From Halichondria panicea (lineage: Eukaryota; Porifera; Demospongiae; Suberitida; Halichondriidae), in the NCBI RefSeq assembly GCF_963675165.1, contig NC_087378.1, positions 1,915,525 through 1,979,524 on the forward strand: a stretch of DNA of 64,000 bases. The letters run 5' to 3'. The translations under genes and the position numbers were made by a program. Shown here in pieces: positions 1 through 11,300 of the stretch; the first letter of the stretch is position 1; every line of letters begins with the position of its first letter. Below the pieces are notes generated by a model, which saw nothing but the letters and a program-made list of their open reading frames with translations, was not told the DNA's origin and did no database searches.

Positions 1-622
1 CAGACCTCTTACAGCATGGCACCTATGTGGCTGGCTTTACTGACTCCACTGTTGAGGGCCGCACCGATCTTTATGACCTTTTCGTCAACGGTAAGGATAT
101 GTGGGTTGTATGTGACTGAGAGGATGTTTGATGCTATTTTTTCTTTGTATATAGTTCCAGAAGCTTCCATCTCAGTGGCTCCTCAATCCAAAGGTGTATG
201 TTTATAAACTGTATGCCAGGTTGCATTATTTTATTATTTTCCTTTAGACATGTTTGCCATGACCAAGTTGCACAAGGACATAGCCATGAGACTGATGGAG
301 TGTGTGCAGGACGATAGTCTATCAGACCAGGCTGTCATCAAGGTGAGCAAAATTGGCCAATTGTGCCAGTACAATGGTCTTTTGCTATAGGGCCAAGGCC
401 CCTCACCCCAATTCTACAACATTGTGCTAACGTTAGTATTCTTTAATTGTCTTCGTTCAGGAGCTGTCAGTAAAAACACGAGAGCTGATCAACAACCTGA
501 CCACGTTGGCACCTAAAGGGGAAAAGCTCTCTCTGGACATCCTTCACGCTAAGAAACTCACTCCCGCCACAGAGAACTTTCTCTTCAACCTAGCCACAGT
601 GGAGGGACTTGCTGCACTCTGA
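1..622 (+). CDS. 3' end of an unrecognised plus-strand gene (three last exons)
   Basis: Three exons read through in one frame: window start to 90, 248-342 and 461-622, each bounded by GT/AG signals (GTAAGG, GTGAGC; acceptors TTTAG and TTCAG). The C-terminal ~115 residues include the strings GFTDSTVEGRTDLYDLFVNG and GEKLSLDILHAKKLTPATEN, and end in TVEGLAAL before TGA at 620-622. The segment is soluble-looking and helix-rich, with no membrane segment or signal peptide. The even, ordered composition suggests the end of a conserved housekeeping or ciliary protein, but I could not place the family and assign no function. The 5' part lies outside the window. Confidence 0.7.
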
Positions 623-788
623 TAGCTATAGCTTGAGGCACTTTTAATTGTTATTGTTATTTTTTATATTGTGTGTATTATGCTATATGCTTAATTTTTT
701 TGATTGAATTTGCAAATTCATGTTACATGGGTTACCGGGGTACATACACATACATGTACAAGTCATGCATGGTACAGGTTAACAGGTA

Positions 789-1319
789 CTAATGTTTCTG
801 CTTTCTCTTAGTTCTGAGAGTAGTCTTAGTGCTGGTTCTACTAGACCCTACATTGTCCGCCATGTATATCTCCTGTTGTAGTCTTATGTTCAATTCTTGT
901 ACTTCCATCTTGTGTGCTAGCTTCAACTGCTCCATCTTCTTATGAAATGTCTTCAACTCTGATCTTTGAGCAGATAATTCTTCGTCTTTTCTCGCACAAA
1001 GTGCCTCCAGTGCTGTAGTGGTTAAAAATTAAATCGTTCGTCTGTATAATTAAAAACTAATACCTGAGCACTTGGCAACCAATGATTCAGCCTTTGACGA
1101 GTCCGCAATTGCCTGATTTTTCAGCAGACCAAATCTGTACGATTATGTGGGTGATTGTTTCAGTGATAATAGAAGCTTACGCCTGCTCGAAAGTGTCCTT
1201 CTCTCTGTCTAGTTGCCTCTGGATCACTCTGACTTCTGTCTCGGCCAGTCCCACCTTTTCTCTCTCTTCAGCCAGCGAGGCCATCGCCTCAGCATGACTC
1301 AGTTGCTCCTCCTATTGGA

Positions 1320-1389
<70 letters not shown>

Positions 1390-2124
1390 TTGAAGATAGT
1401 GTGTGTAGTTCCTGAGAAACTGTGTACCGTAAAACCTCGATTTAAGGCGACACTTTTAAATAATGACATTTTGCGAGAGTAGAGTTTTGATGTACCGTAC
1501 TTATTCGATTTAAAGCGACACTTTTAAATAATTACGAAGCCAGAGGTCGTTTCTTTTGGAGGTTGAAAAATTATGTTGAAGTCCTGGTGTCGCATATTTA
1601 GAGGGTCGCATTTAATTGGAGGTTATTCTACTGTCCTCGATTATAGGCCGCTTAAATTACATTGTTTCCTGCGGCCTGGAATCAAGGCTGTGGTTTGACC
1701 TCTATTTAGGACGCGACATAAAAAAATAATTGTGAACGCTGCAGTCGCTATTTTTAGAGGTCAGAAAATTGGAAAAGATCGAGGGTGTCGCATATTTGGA
1801 GGGTCGCTTTAAATCGAATAAGTACGGTACACAAAAAATAATATGGTGCTATATGGGCGAAATGTCCAAGTGTCGCATATTTAGAGGGTCGCCTTAAATC
1901 GAGGTTTTACGGTAACTCTGTTGCAGTGTTGCATTGCTCACCTGAAGTTGCTTGTGAAGTGCCTCACACTCTACTCTGGAGCTCCTACTCTCTGAAGTCT
2001 GTCTGAAGCTACTCTCTTGCTGCTCCTCCACACTGCGGGTCAGTAATATACCCTGCAGGTGAACCAGGTCGTTACATTGATGAAGAAGTAGGCTTGAAGG
2101 AGAAGTTGCTTTCAAGCTGTCCAT
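789..2124 (-). CDS. small coiled-coil protein
   Basis: Minus-strand gene starting at ATG 2124 (MDSLKATSPSSLLLHQCNDL) and ending with TAG at 789-791. Coding pieces are about 2124-1942, 1310-1170, 1112-1063 and 1010-789. Visible stretches such as EEREKVGLAETEVRVIQRQL and FHKKMEQLKLAHKMEVQEL are charged heptad-like helices, so most of the ~190-residue product should be coiled coil; the tail is Ser/Thr/Arg-rich. A longer reading upstream of 2124 would need a TTG start and is not preferred. The largest intron carries a MITE and a GT microsatellite. The gene is divergent from MRPL35, 101 bp away. The family was not recognised, and the short exon at 1112-1063 is the least certain part. Confidence 0.6.
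1321..1387. repeat. (GT)n microsatellite
   Basis: About 33 uninterrupted GT units in an intron of the coiled-coil gene. Reading it as a poly-Cys/Val ORF is an artefact. Confidence 0.97.
1425..1914. mobile_element. MITE with two nested pairs of perfect inverted repeats
   Basis: About 490 bp element in an intron of the coiled-coil gene. The outer ends (1425-1451 and 1888-1914) are perfect 27-bp inverted repeats beginning TACCGTAAAACCTCGATTTA. A second perfect 29-bp pair lies inside (1491-1519 and 1803-1831), beginning TGTACCGTACTTATTCGATT. Interior sequence repeats variants of GTCGCATATTTAGAGGGTCG. There is no coding capacity. The outer ends abut TA, which would suit a TA-target superfamily, but the target duplication is not certain. 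Confidence 0.85.
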
Positions 2125-2225
2125 GTTGCTTGGTTGAGGTCCATTGAGCAAGCCACGCCTCCAAAACCACCCACGTGGAGCGTTTAGTGGGCATTATAAA
2201 GAGTTGATATTCCAAAAAGTGCAGG
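2125..2225. promoter_or_regulatory. putative bidirectional promoter, coiled-coil gene / MRPL35
   Basis: The start codons of two divergent genes are only 101 bp apart, so both transcripts must begin in or near this spacer. No TATA box is evident. The role is inferred from spacing alone. Confidence 0.5.
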
Positions 2226-2705
2226 ATGTTTTCTTCCCTTTATTTGAGAGGAGCTCAAGTAATTCGTCATTATGTTACACCTACAGTATCAAAGAATTGC
2301 CTCAGTTACCGACCATTGCTCAGATGTATCCAGAACTGTCAAATTAGCACAACAAGTCGATTGATGACCCCTCAACAACTAGGACTCTCCAATAGACAAT
2401 GTACAACACTTACTCCAATCCCCTATGGACACAGAAATGTATACAGGACATTACCACAAGGCTCTAGTACCCACATGCAAGTCAGAACGGTCACAAAGTA
2501 CAGCAAGTTGGGCAAACGAAAGACAGTGAAAGCAGTGGCCAAACGATTCATTCGAACTGGCTCAGGGAAGCTCAAGTATTGGCCTCCTGGGAAAGTGCAC
2601 AACATGCTAGCCAAGTCAAGGAAGAGGAGACTGCAGTTGAGAAAACCACGATACGCTACCAAAACTCAGTTGAAGACTCTGAACAAAATGATTTCTGGTT
2701 GGTAG
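2226..2705 (+). CDS. MRPL35: mitochondrial large-subunit ribosomal protein bL35m
   Basis: Intronless 159-residue ORF. The C-terminal ~65 residues carry the bL35 signature: KTVKAVAKRFIRTGSGKLKY, then HNMLAKSRKRRLQLRK, matching the family pattern K-x-AKRF-x-x-TGSGK-x-K followed by the basic KSRKRRxxLRK segment. The N-terminal ~90 residues are Ser/Thr/Arg-rich and lack acidic clusters, as expected for a mitochondrial targeting extension; bacterial L35 is only ~65 residues. The protein should be imported and built into the 39S mitoribosomal subunit. The start at 2226 is the first ATG giving the long form. The gene is divergent from the coiled-coil gene and convergent with the RhoGAP gene. Confidence 0.92.
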   Translation: MFSSLYLRGAQVIRHYVTPTVSKNCLSYRPLLRCIQNCQISTTSRLMTPQQLGLSNRQCTTLTPIPYGHRNVYRTLPQGSSTHMQVRTVTKYSKLGKRKTVKAVAKRFIRTGSGKLKYWPPGKVHNMLAKSRKRRLQLRKPRYATKTQLKTLNKMISGW

Positions 2706-2949
2706 TTATAAGCAGAATACGTATACTCTTTTGTTGATGTACTTATTCATGTCTACTCGTTAAACGATAGAATTGTATAACTATGTCACATACGTTGTTC
2801 ATCAGCAAAAATTTATTCATGTAATTAAGTGGTGAATACAAAATGTGTTAACATAATTATATAAGTGGATTCTAATGTTCAAAATTAAGATAGCAAATAC
2901 AAACTGTATAATAAAGTGCCACAAATGACATGAAACACTAGCTGGGGGT
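2706..2949. other. convergent intergenic spacer
   Basis: AT-rich 244-bp stretch between the MRPL35 stop and the RhoGAP stop, with AATAAA-like strings for 3' ends (for example AATAAAG at 2910-2916). No gene seen. Confidence 0.6.
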
Positions 2950-5171
2950 TTAAACATCAGTCACTAATGGGGACATGGTAGATATCACTCTATATTTGTT
3001 CATAGTGCTCGTAGCCGCAGTGTTAGTAGAGCTCGAACTCACACACGGCCTTCTGTTGTCCACAAGATCAAACTCCTGCACAAAAGGTAACAAAATAGCT
3101 CATATTACGCAAAAGACAGAGCAGACTCTGGCAAGCAAGTAGACACAGGGATGTGCCCACACTGGTACTACAACCTCTTAGGCCTAGTTTTCTATCATGT
3201 ATTATACATAATTCCGGGCACATCACTGTAGACAGCAGCTAGTATAACACAACAGCACTGCAGCAAACAAGGCGTACTATCAAACTTACAGCTAAGTGTT
3301 CGCAAGTGACAGTGTTGACTGACTTACTTGCAGAAGACCTTTCTTGAAGCCTGGTGTCTTCTTAACAGAATGGGATCCCACTGGTTCTGGCAAATTGATC
3401 CTTGGGGTAGCATTCTCCTAAAAAACAACATCAACAAAGTGTACAAGTGTACATAGTATTGCAAAATTTTACTTACTTTGTTCTTCTTTGGTTTTTTCGA
3501 GGTGGACTTTGACACCTTCTTGTACTTGGAGTACATGGGAGTACCTTGCACCTTACTGGCTGACTCAAACTGTATAAATCAAACAGCTACGTAATTAGAG
3601 AGCACAAACGCAACATAAATCCACTCATTTGACAAATACAAAACTACGTAACAAGGGGTTCTAAAATGGTAAACAAACACTAACCCTTTTGAGAAAGTGA
3701 GTTTTCTGTGGTCCATCCGGCATATTGCGGACTATCTCATACAGAGCATCCACTTCAGCTGATGCATTGTCCTGGCCAGTCTGATGAAACGCCTCCGAAT
3801 CTTCCCTCTGACAGGCCGTAGAGTAGATGTCAATGGCCACACTTTGGTCCTCATCTATTGTGTCTAGAGAGTCGACACTTTCCGTGGTACGGGTCCTCTT
3901 CCTCTTCAGGTACCTCTCAGCCACCACTTGTACCTCAGTAGGAACCTGAGATCACTCGTATAACATCTACAGTTATACAACATCACAAACAAACCTCGAA
4001 AATTTCATCTGGTTTCTCAATCATCAGCTTTAGGAGTGAGGAAAGCTTCTCCAAAGAATCAACCGTTAGCATCTCCTAAAAATGTATATTATTCATATAT
4101 AATTATGAAAACAGCCAAATAATTATCATGAGTCACTTACATGTCGGGATGCCAAGAAGAGAGTGGGGGCAAAGACCAGGCCAAGATTCTGGGCATTCAT
4201 CAGATTCTCAGGTTGTTTAGCGACCATGGAGAGTAGGTCGAGAAGGTTCTGTAAAGCTGCTCTATTGGTAGATGGGAGGAGGAGCATTAACAGTTGGAGA
4301 CAGCAAACCTGGGAGGACTGGGACACCAAAGCTGGAAGGGGTGAGAACATGGGAACAACATAATTATTTGTGGACCTAAAGTAATTTGAGGATATCAATT
4401 GACTAGGCATACACCTGTACCTGAGGTCTGAATGTAGGCACCTAAATGTCTCTTCATGAGTATAGGTTCCGAGAGCTCAGACAAGTATTTCTTGAGCACT
4501 GAGGCATAGTCATGGGCATTGTACCTCCTACTACTGAAAGCTTCTGAGGGTGGTTTGGCCTCCAGCTCAGTAACCAGTGTCTCCATCCTGTGTTTGTTTC
4601 CAGGCTTTCGAAACAGTCCCTCGGACATCACATAATTGTGCAGATGGTCGATGAGTTGAGATAGGGCATATTGATTGGCTTCGAGGAGGGGGCCTCCGAA
4701 GGTGAGGGTGATGCTTTCATCTGTGGCTGGTTTGTTCAGAGACGAGTACTTGGTGGCTGGGGGGAGTTGCTTGTGGGAGAGTGCACGTCTCATCATACGA
4801 AAACTGGCAGCTATGTTCCTGTAAAGAGACCAATGATAGTCAGCCGGATGGTCCTTTAAAATTAATTACACACACAAAGCTTCGTACCTTGCTACATTCA
4901 TTCCACTCTCTTTTGTAGCCTCCTGATCGTCCTCATCATAGCCTAATAAGACCTCTAATTGATCATCAGGGAAGTCCAGAATCCTAGACAGAGCGCTACA
5001 GCATATCTCTTTCACAGCCTCTCGTCCCACCTCTGACTCTATCTCAAAGCTACTGCTTACAGTTGACAGAGTAGAGGCCATGGAAATAAAGGAGGTATCC
5101 ACACCTGTTATACCACTTGAGAAAGAGCTCAGCGAAGCCAATGATCCAACAGAAAACCTATTACATGCCAT
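2950..5171 (-). CDS. ARHGAP19: Rho GTPase-activating protein, ARHGAP19-like
   Basis: Eight coding exons read from ATG 5171: 5171-4888, 4818-4421, 4331-4141, ~4078-3990, ~3945-3685, ~3570-3475, ~3421-3329 and ~3078-2950 (TAA 2950-2952). The RhoGAP domain starts at LTFGGPLLEANQYALSQLID. It has the arginine-finger segment EGLFRKPGNKHRMETL, then YASVLKKYLSELSEPILMKR and NLMNAQNLGLVFAPTLF, the conserved Asn/Pro landmarks of the fold. The later exon with EVDALYEIVRNMPDGPQKTH resembles a segment characteristic of ARHGAP19 rather than other RhoGAPs, and a basic Ser/Lys-rich tail follows, as in that family. It should stimulate GTP hydrolysis by Rho; in vertebrates ARHGAP19 acts on RhoA in mitosis. It sits in tandem 198 bp downstream of CFAP46. 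Small-exon borders are approximate. Confidence 0.88.
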
Positions 5172-5369
5172 TTTAACAGCTAATAAACTGATAATCTTCG
5201 TGGTGTGTAAATTTACACCGTCCCCTTTTTAATTCAAATTTTGGAACTGCGCATGCGCAATACAGATTCACAAAAGTAGTCTCGCACCAGCCCCACTTGA
5301 AAACATTACTGTACATTAAATGCAGTAATCAGTACATTGTAGATAACAGAACAGAAGCACAGCTCTGCT

Positions 5370-8300
5370 TTACAAAGATGGGGATATAAGGTTTACATGG
5401 GGTAAACCATAAAGTACATAGTTGTAGGTCGAGCTATAATCAACAGTTTGTGCATCTTCAGTGGTTTCTTGTTCAGAGCACACTTCAGCTCCACCATCTG
5501 CACTCTTCAGGCTTGTCTTGTTTTGAGGATCAATCTCATTTTGATCGCTTGTGGTAGACGAACACTCAAAAGAGCTTCTTATGCGAGACCAGTTCAATTC
5601 TCCAATTGTAATTCCCTCAGACAACAAACCTGTAAAATATTCATTTTGTGTGTGTACAGTTTGCAGATTCGATAATACCTCTCAGTGTGTTTAGGATGTT
5701 GTCCAAATTACTCTGCACAGAACTTGTCCATTGGTTGCTAAGCAAACACCTCACACCCACAAGGCTAAGCAGTATTGCTGTTTCCACTGGACACTCACAT
5801 TTGAGCTCAAAACAACTGTTATGAACATCAGGTTAAATTGTGTGACGACAACATTACTTTACCTTTTGTGAAAGTCTAATTTTGACTGGTAAACCATACT
5901 CTGTGATGTGTGAACACGATCCATAATCACAGCAACGGAACAATCTATCAAATAAACAGATGTACACATTGTTGCAATACTATTAATGTTGTGTGGATAT
6001 ACCTCGCAAAGATAATGGGACAAGATTGGTTGGTGGCAAATGAGCTAGTAAGCTCTCAGGACCAAAGAATATGAGGCCAGATGCTTCTTTGAACAGTGCT
6101 GTCCATTTGTTGACACTATTGAAGGAAGAAAAGTAATTTTACATAACTGTAACAGCAAAGAGACTAAACTGACGTCATTAATACTTGTTCTCCAGCATTG
6201 TATCCAGACCACTTGGAAGTTAGCTTGGAGAACTGCTGAATCTGATCTACTACCTTACTACACACTTCCGATCCTTCAAATTCTTTCCTTGGATCCAGCA
6301 CATCTACAAGTTTTCACGTTATAAAAATGCACAGATGCGACATAACACTTACATCTGAAATTTGCAGTGTTAGCAAGGAATGTTGTTGGCTGAGGTTGGT
6401 ACTTATCCCCTTTCTTTTTGGTGTCCTTGGAACTTTCAGCTTGTGGACCTGTGGAACACATACTAATTTTAGGAGTCTGTACAACTTTATTCACCAGCAG
6501 CCTTTACAGGCTTGTTGGTCTAGTGGTATGATTCTCGCTTCGGGTGCGAGAGGTCCCGGGTTCGACTCCCGGATAAGCCCATTTTTTTTCTTTTGTTCAC
6601 TGAAAAACAGTTATTTTGAGGCACTAAAATTTACTACAGAAGTTACTGATTATAGGATAGAGGTTCAAATGACCACACTCCTACAGTTTCAATACCAGAA
6701 CTAAATTTAGTGCCTCGAATACTGTATAGCGGGTAATTTTCGTGGGCAAGCTGATCTCCACGAAATTTTAACGTAGGCGTGGCTTACCGGAACGTATGAA
6801 TGCAGTGCAGGCACGACATTTTAATTACAAAAACCACCGTTTTCGAGTTGAACGAATTTTTTACCCCACAAAAATTACCCGCTATACGGTAACCAGCTTT
6901 GATTTACTTGGTTCATTAGCAGTAAACTTTTCCAGTCGGTGACAAAGTACTTGGAGAGAGAAATCTCTTGTTACTGATCGTATATTTTTAGCTTGGAAAA
7001 TCTCCATAGCTTCAAGTGGTAACCTCAACAGGTGTGTGTCCGCCAATACAACGACACAGATATCTCTGTCAATTTTCTCCCTCCTGTGGATAAGAATACA
7101 CTTAGTTTCATTTTAACTTCATACCACAACATACCTGAATGCATCAGCCATGAGTCTCATTACTTGTGAAAGGTATGCTTCTGTTGCAGCGACGACATCC
7201 TTAAGCAAATCTTCACTATCATTTAGCAGAGAATTTGATATTGTCAACTGCTGGAAACGGTTTGCTTCAAAGGCACTCATCATATCCAGGAGACTGTGCA
7301 AATCTTTGGGGCTCACATGGGCACTTGTTATTACAGGATCAAGGCATTCTGTATTGGGCAATGAATAGGCTTGGTTAACAATTAAGTGGCTTGACTTACC
7401 TACAATGGGAGGAGGTTGGCCCTTCTTAGAGGCTGGTGGTGGGGGTTGGGGTGGCACTAGATATGACGCATACAAACGACACCTACAACCAAGTGGATTC
7501 AATAATTATTATTGATAACTTGTATCACGTACCCATCTGGTGAGTGCTGGAGCACCAGGAATCTGAAATGAGACGGAAAGCGCTTGAGTAGGTCTAGGTG
7601 GTTATCAGACACCGTCAACATCTTGTAAGCCTGTATGAACAATCAATCATAGATAACAGAAAAAAAACATATCAATGTGTGTACCCACCTCAAAAGCCTG
7701 TAGTTCCTGGATATTGTGCTGAGAAGGTGATTGAGAGGAGGTAAGGTGTTGGTTCTGCTCCAGTAGTGCTCCTAGCTTCGAGCAGGATGGGTCAGCCAGT
7801 ATTTGTCTCAGTAGTTTCTCCATCTCAATAGACACTGATAAGCTCTAAAGCAGAGTAAGATGACACCATTGGTAATAAACTAAACACTCACTTGGTATAA
7901 GGCCAGGTAAAGAGAGGCTGTGATAGTGTCGAAACCACCACAACAGTCCACCAACTCAAGAGCTGCCTTAATACCAAGATCCTAAAAAGAATAAGCTGTA
8001 ATTATAGTCAGGCTTATAAATGATGCAACCCATACCAGTTGTTTGTTGCTGATGGACATAGACACGGCCTGTACTAGAGTGTGAGAAGCTTGCGTCAGAT
8101 AAAGCAATGATGCACTTTCATCACACTACATAAGAGAAAATATTTTTTAGCGTTACGAGCAACACTACATACTGAATGACCCACCTCTGCTTTCTCGGCC
8201 TCCTTCGATCTCATAACAGAGGAAAGTGCTCCATACTTGGAGCGGCTCAGCCCTAGCTCTGGGGAATCCCCTTCTTCACTGACAGGCTTATCAGAATTTT

Positions 8301-11300
8301 TCACGACGCAGCACTCTGGTGTCCACTGAAGTGCTGAGTCAGGTCTTGTGTGAGTAGACAACAGGCGAAGGCAACGACCTAAGCCAACCATAACCTATGG
8401 AACAGTGGGGATATGAACATACCATCATGAATGATACGTGCAGCTTTCCAAGAGCTACATAATTTGGACAGCCTATTATTAATGAGTAATCAAGTTACGC
8501 TTTGTAGATGATGTACAAACCTTGATATTTAGAATATTGTCAGCGTTGACCATGGCATGAGCAGATGTTAGCAGAGCAAGAGCTTTTTCCAATGCCATTC
8601 TAACACATAACATGTAATATTGATCAGGCAAGGGCACAGTGGCAGCTTACTGTATTGTGTTCTGCCAATCCTCTTGCATAAGACTAAGAATTGGTTTTTC
8701 TTTGACGAAATCTTCAACCAACTGTGAGTAAAGACACCATTATTTCATGTTAGAGCACCACACTAAATCAAATAACCTTCTGCATACTGCTCTTATCCCT
8801 CATCTCGGCCTGTGCCTTCCTGCTTTGAGCTGAGTGGTGGGAGAAGGTATCCAACAGAAGGTCAGCCAATAGAGACTGGGCAGTGACCAGCTCCCTCTGA
8901 ACTGGCAGGCTCATATCCTGTATGTACAGCACCAGAGTCAGTCCGGTTTTGATTTATGAATGTATATATATTACCTTAGAAGGCTGGCAAATGGTTACGG
9001 TGTGCTCACATACTGTCTGTAGTGCAGTCACAGCTTTGTCACACAATGAGATTGCCTGTAAACACAACACACTAGAATGCAGGCGTAGTAAGAGATTGTA
9101 CACCGTGATTAAGTCTCAACCAAAGTGTACACCTAGCAATAAAACACAATAATGTACCTCAAGCATCAACTCCACAAATTGATTTTCACTTTCAGCTAGT
9201 CTGGAGTGGGCCAATGACCTGAAGAGAAATATTACATGTTCATATAATGATCATTTAACAAGTTGTACGAACCTAAGGAAGGAAACATGTTGCCTACTGA
9301 TGCAGGCGGCCTCTCTGATGTGACCCAGGCCCATTAGAGCCTTTGTTGAATCTGTTAAAGCCTGACTAAGTGCCGCAATTGAAGGCACACTTCCGTTAAC
9401 TTCTTTTACAAGTTCTCCAAGCTCACATAAAACCAGTCTGCATGGGTTTATTATACATGCTTGCATATGTTACTAGGGGTAGACTAACCTGGTGTTAATG
9501 GTCACAATGGCATGTTTCAATCTGCTGGAGTTGTTCACTTGTGAGCCCCGAAGTTTGTCCAGTTTAGACGTGGCATGTTCCATGACGGCTTTTAGTTGGT
9601 TCCTGTACTCACGGTTGGAATTGATTGCATCTGATAGCAGGAGTATCCCCTCTAACCAGTCGGGAAGATCAGCGGGGTACTTCTATAAAAAGTGACTCCT
9701 CAGTAGCAATACATGGTGATAGAGAATAAACTTACTTGTGCCTGTGTTACTAGTTTGATGGCCTTCTGTTGGTCTCTATCAGTAAGGGCTAGTCTGGCTA
9801 ACAGAATATGGATAATAAAGAGCGTTCGCTGGTCCTCAAAAATCTACATGTAGAAGAGGTGTACAGTTCGAAACTTTAAAAGAAAGAGGAATTTTGTATG
9901 TACCTGACTGGACAGTATTGCTTGGTTGAGTAGATCACGAGCCAGCTGGTATGCACCCTGAAGGTATAGACAATACACCAATAGTTAGTTTTATGAAGGG
10001 CACTATTGTCCCACCTGTTGTATGAGCAGTCGTGCCATATCCACCCAAACCTCCCTCAGAACCACACTCTCCCCAACACAACGTCCTCGCACACTTATCG
10101 AGGGTTTGCTCTGAGAAGCATCTGCACTCTTACCACTCCTTAACCTGCTGGACTTGCTGGGCCTAGGCTTGCTACTGCTGTTGCGCTGCTTCGAGCCCTC
10201 CTTCTCAACAGCAGCTTTTTTGGCCTGGTACTGCTCAATCTCCATCTGAGAATTGGCCACGTCTTCAGGGTCGGGTAGCGTGAAGGGAGTAGGTGTCACA
10301 GGAAGTCCAAGCTCTGAACAGAGCCAAGATAATCTACAGTGATAGTGTACATGTATGTGTGCGTATGACCAGCACTACTATATGTATGTACCTCATATGG
10401 TATAGTTGGCATAGTGGTTTGTTTTGGTCGATGAGAGTCTCTGCGATGACCACCTGTAGTTTCAGCACCGGGAGAGCTAGTGAGTGGAGTCCATTGAAGA
10501 ACAGAGCTTCCACCAGCTCACTCAGGTAGTGTAGTGTGAGCATCTGTGTGTATGGAGGGGGATTGGAGAAATGATTTGCTAACGAAAGACTTTTTTTACC
10601 CTCTTGTTGACTATTGAATTGTTGCACACTTACTGGTTTAGAAACAGTCTCCTTATTCAGGGCACTGTCTCCACTGGAAGCTTTGAACTGCTCCAGTAGC
10701 TGTATAAAGACAAGTGGGAGTGAAGTAGTTAGGCCATGATTCAACTCTCAATAAGGGTATGTCTGTTCAAGGCCAATAATGTAATTATGCCCAGTATAAA
10801 ACATAGGGAATTAAAACACCTGTCAATTAGTGTTGCCTTACAGCACATGTATGTGTACGTGTAAGCATAAAATCACATGCCCAATTAATGGCATGTACCT
10901 GAGTTGGTGGAGAGTAAGTAGACCACTCTAGCATTGACGCAGGTAATCCACTGGTCCCTAAAAGTACCTGTGAGACATTAGCAATCAAAACAGGACGTGA
11001 CTGTAGATTGTTACCCTTATATGCATAACTGGTACATGTAGCTTTATGGAGAAACACAAAACCAGTTTGTACACATTAATTAAGATCAAAGCCAATACTA
11101 ACTTTATGACCAGATAGATACATTACACATACATGCATACACACACACACACTACAATTATACCTTCCACAATTCCATACAGAATCCTACGGTCACCACA
11201 CTCAGTTGGTTATGCTCACTGCTCCCTTGTCCATGCAACAAGGCCATCATGACATGCACTCTAATCAAAACCTCCAACTGTCGAACACCTGCCACTACAC

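Noticed and set aside
1213-1482. ORF with a poly-Cys/Val run
   Set aside because: Translation of a GT microsatellite.
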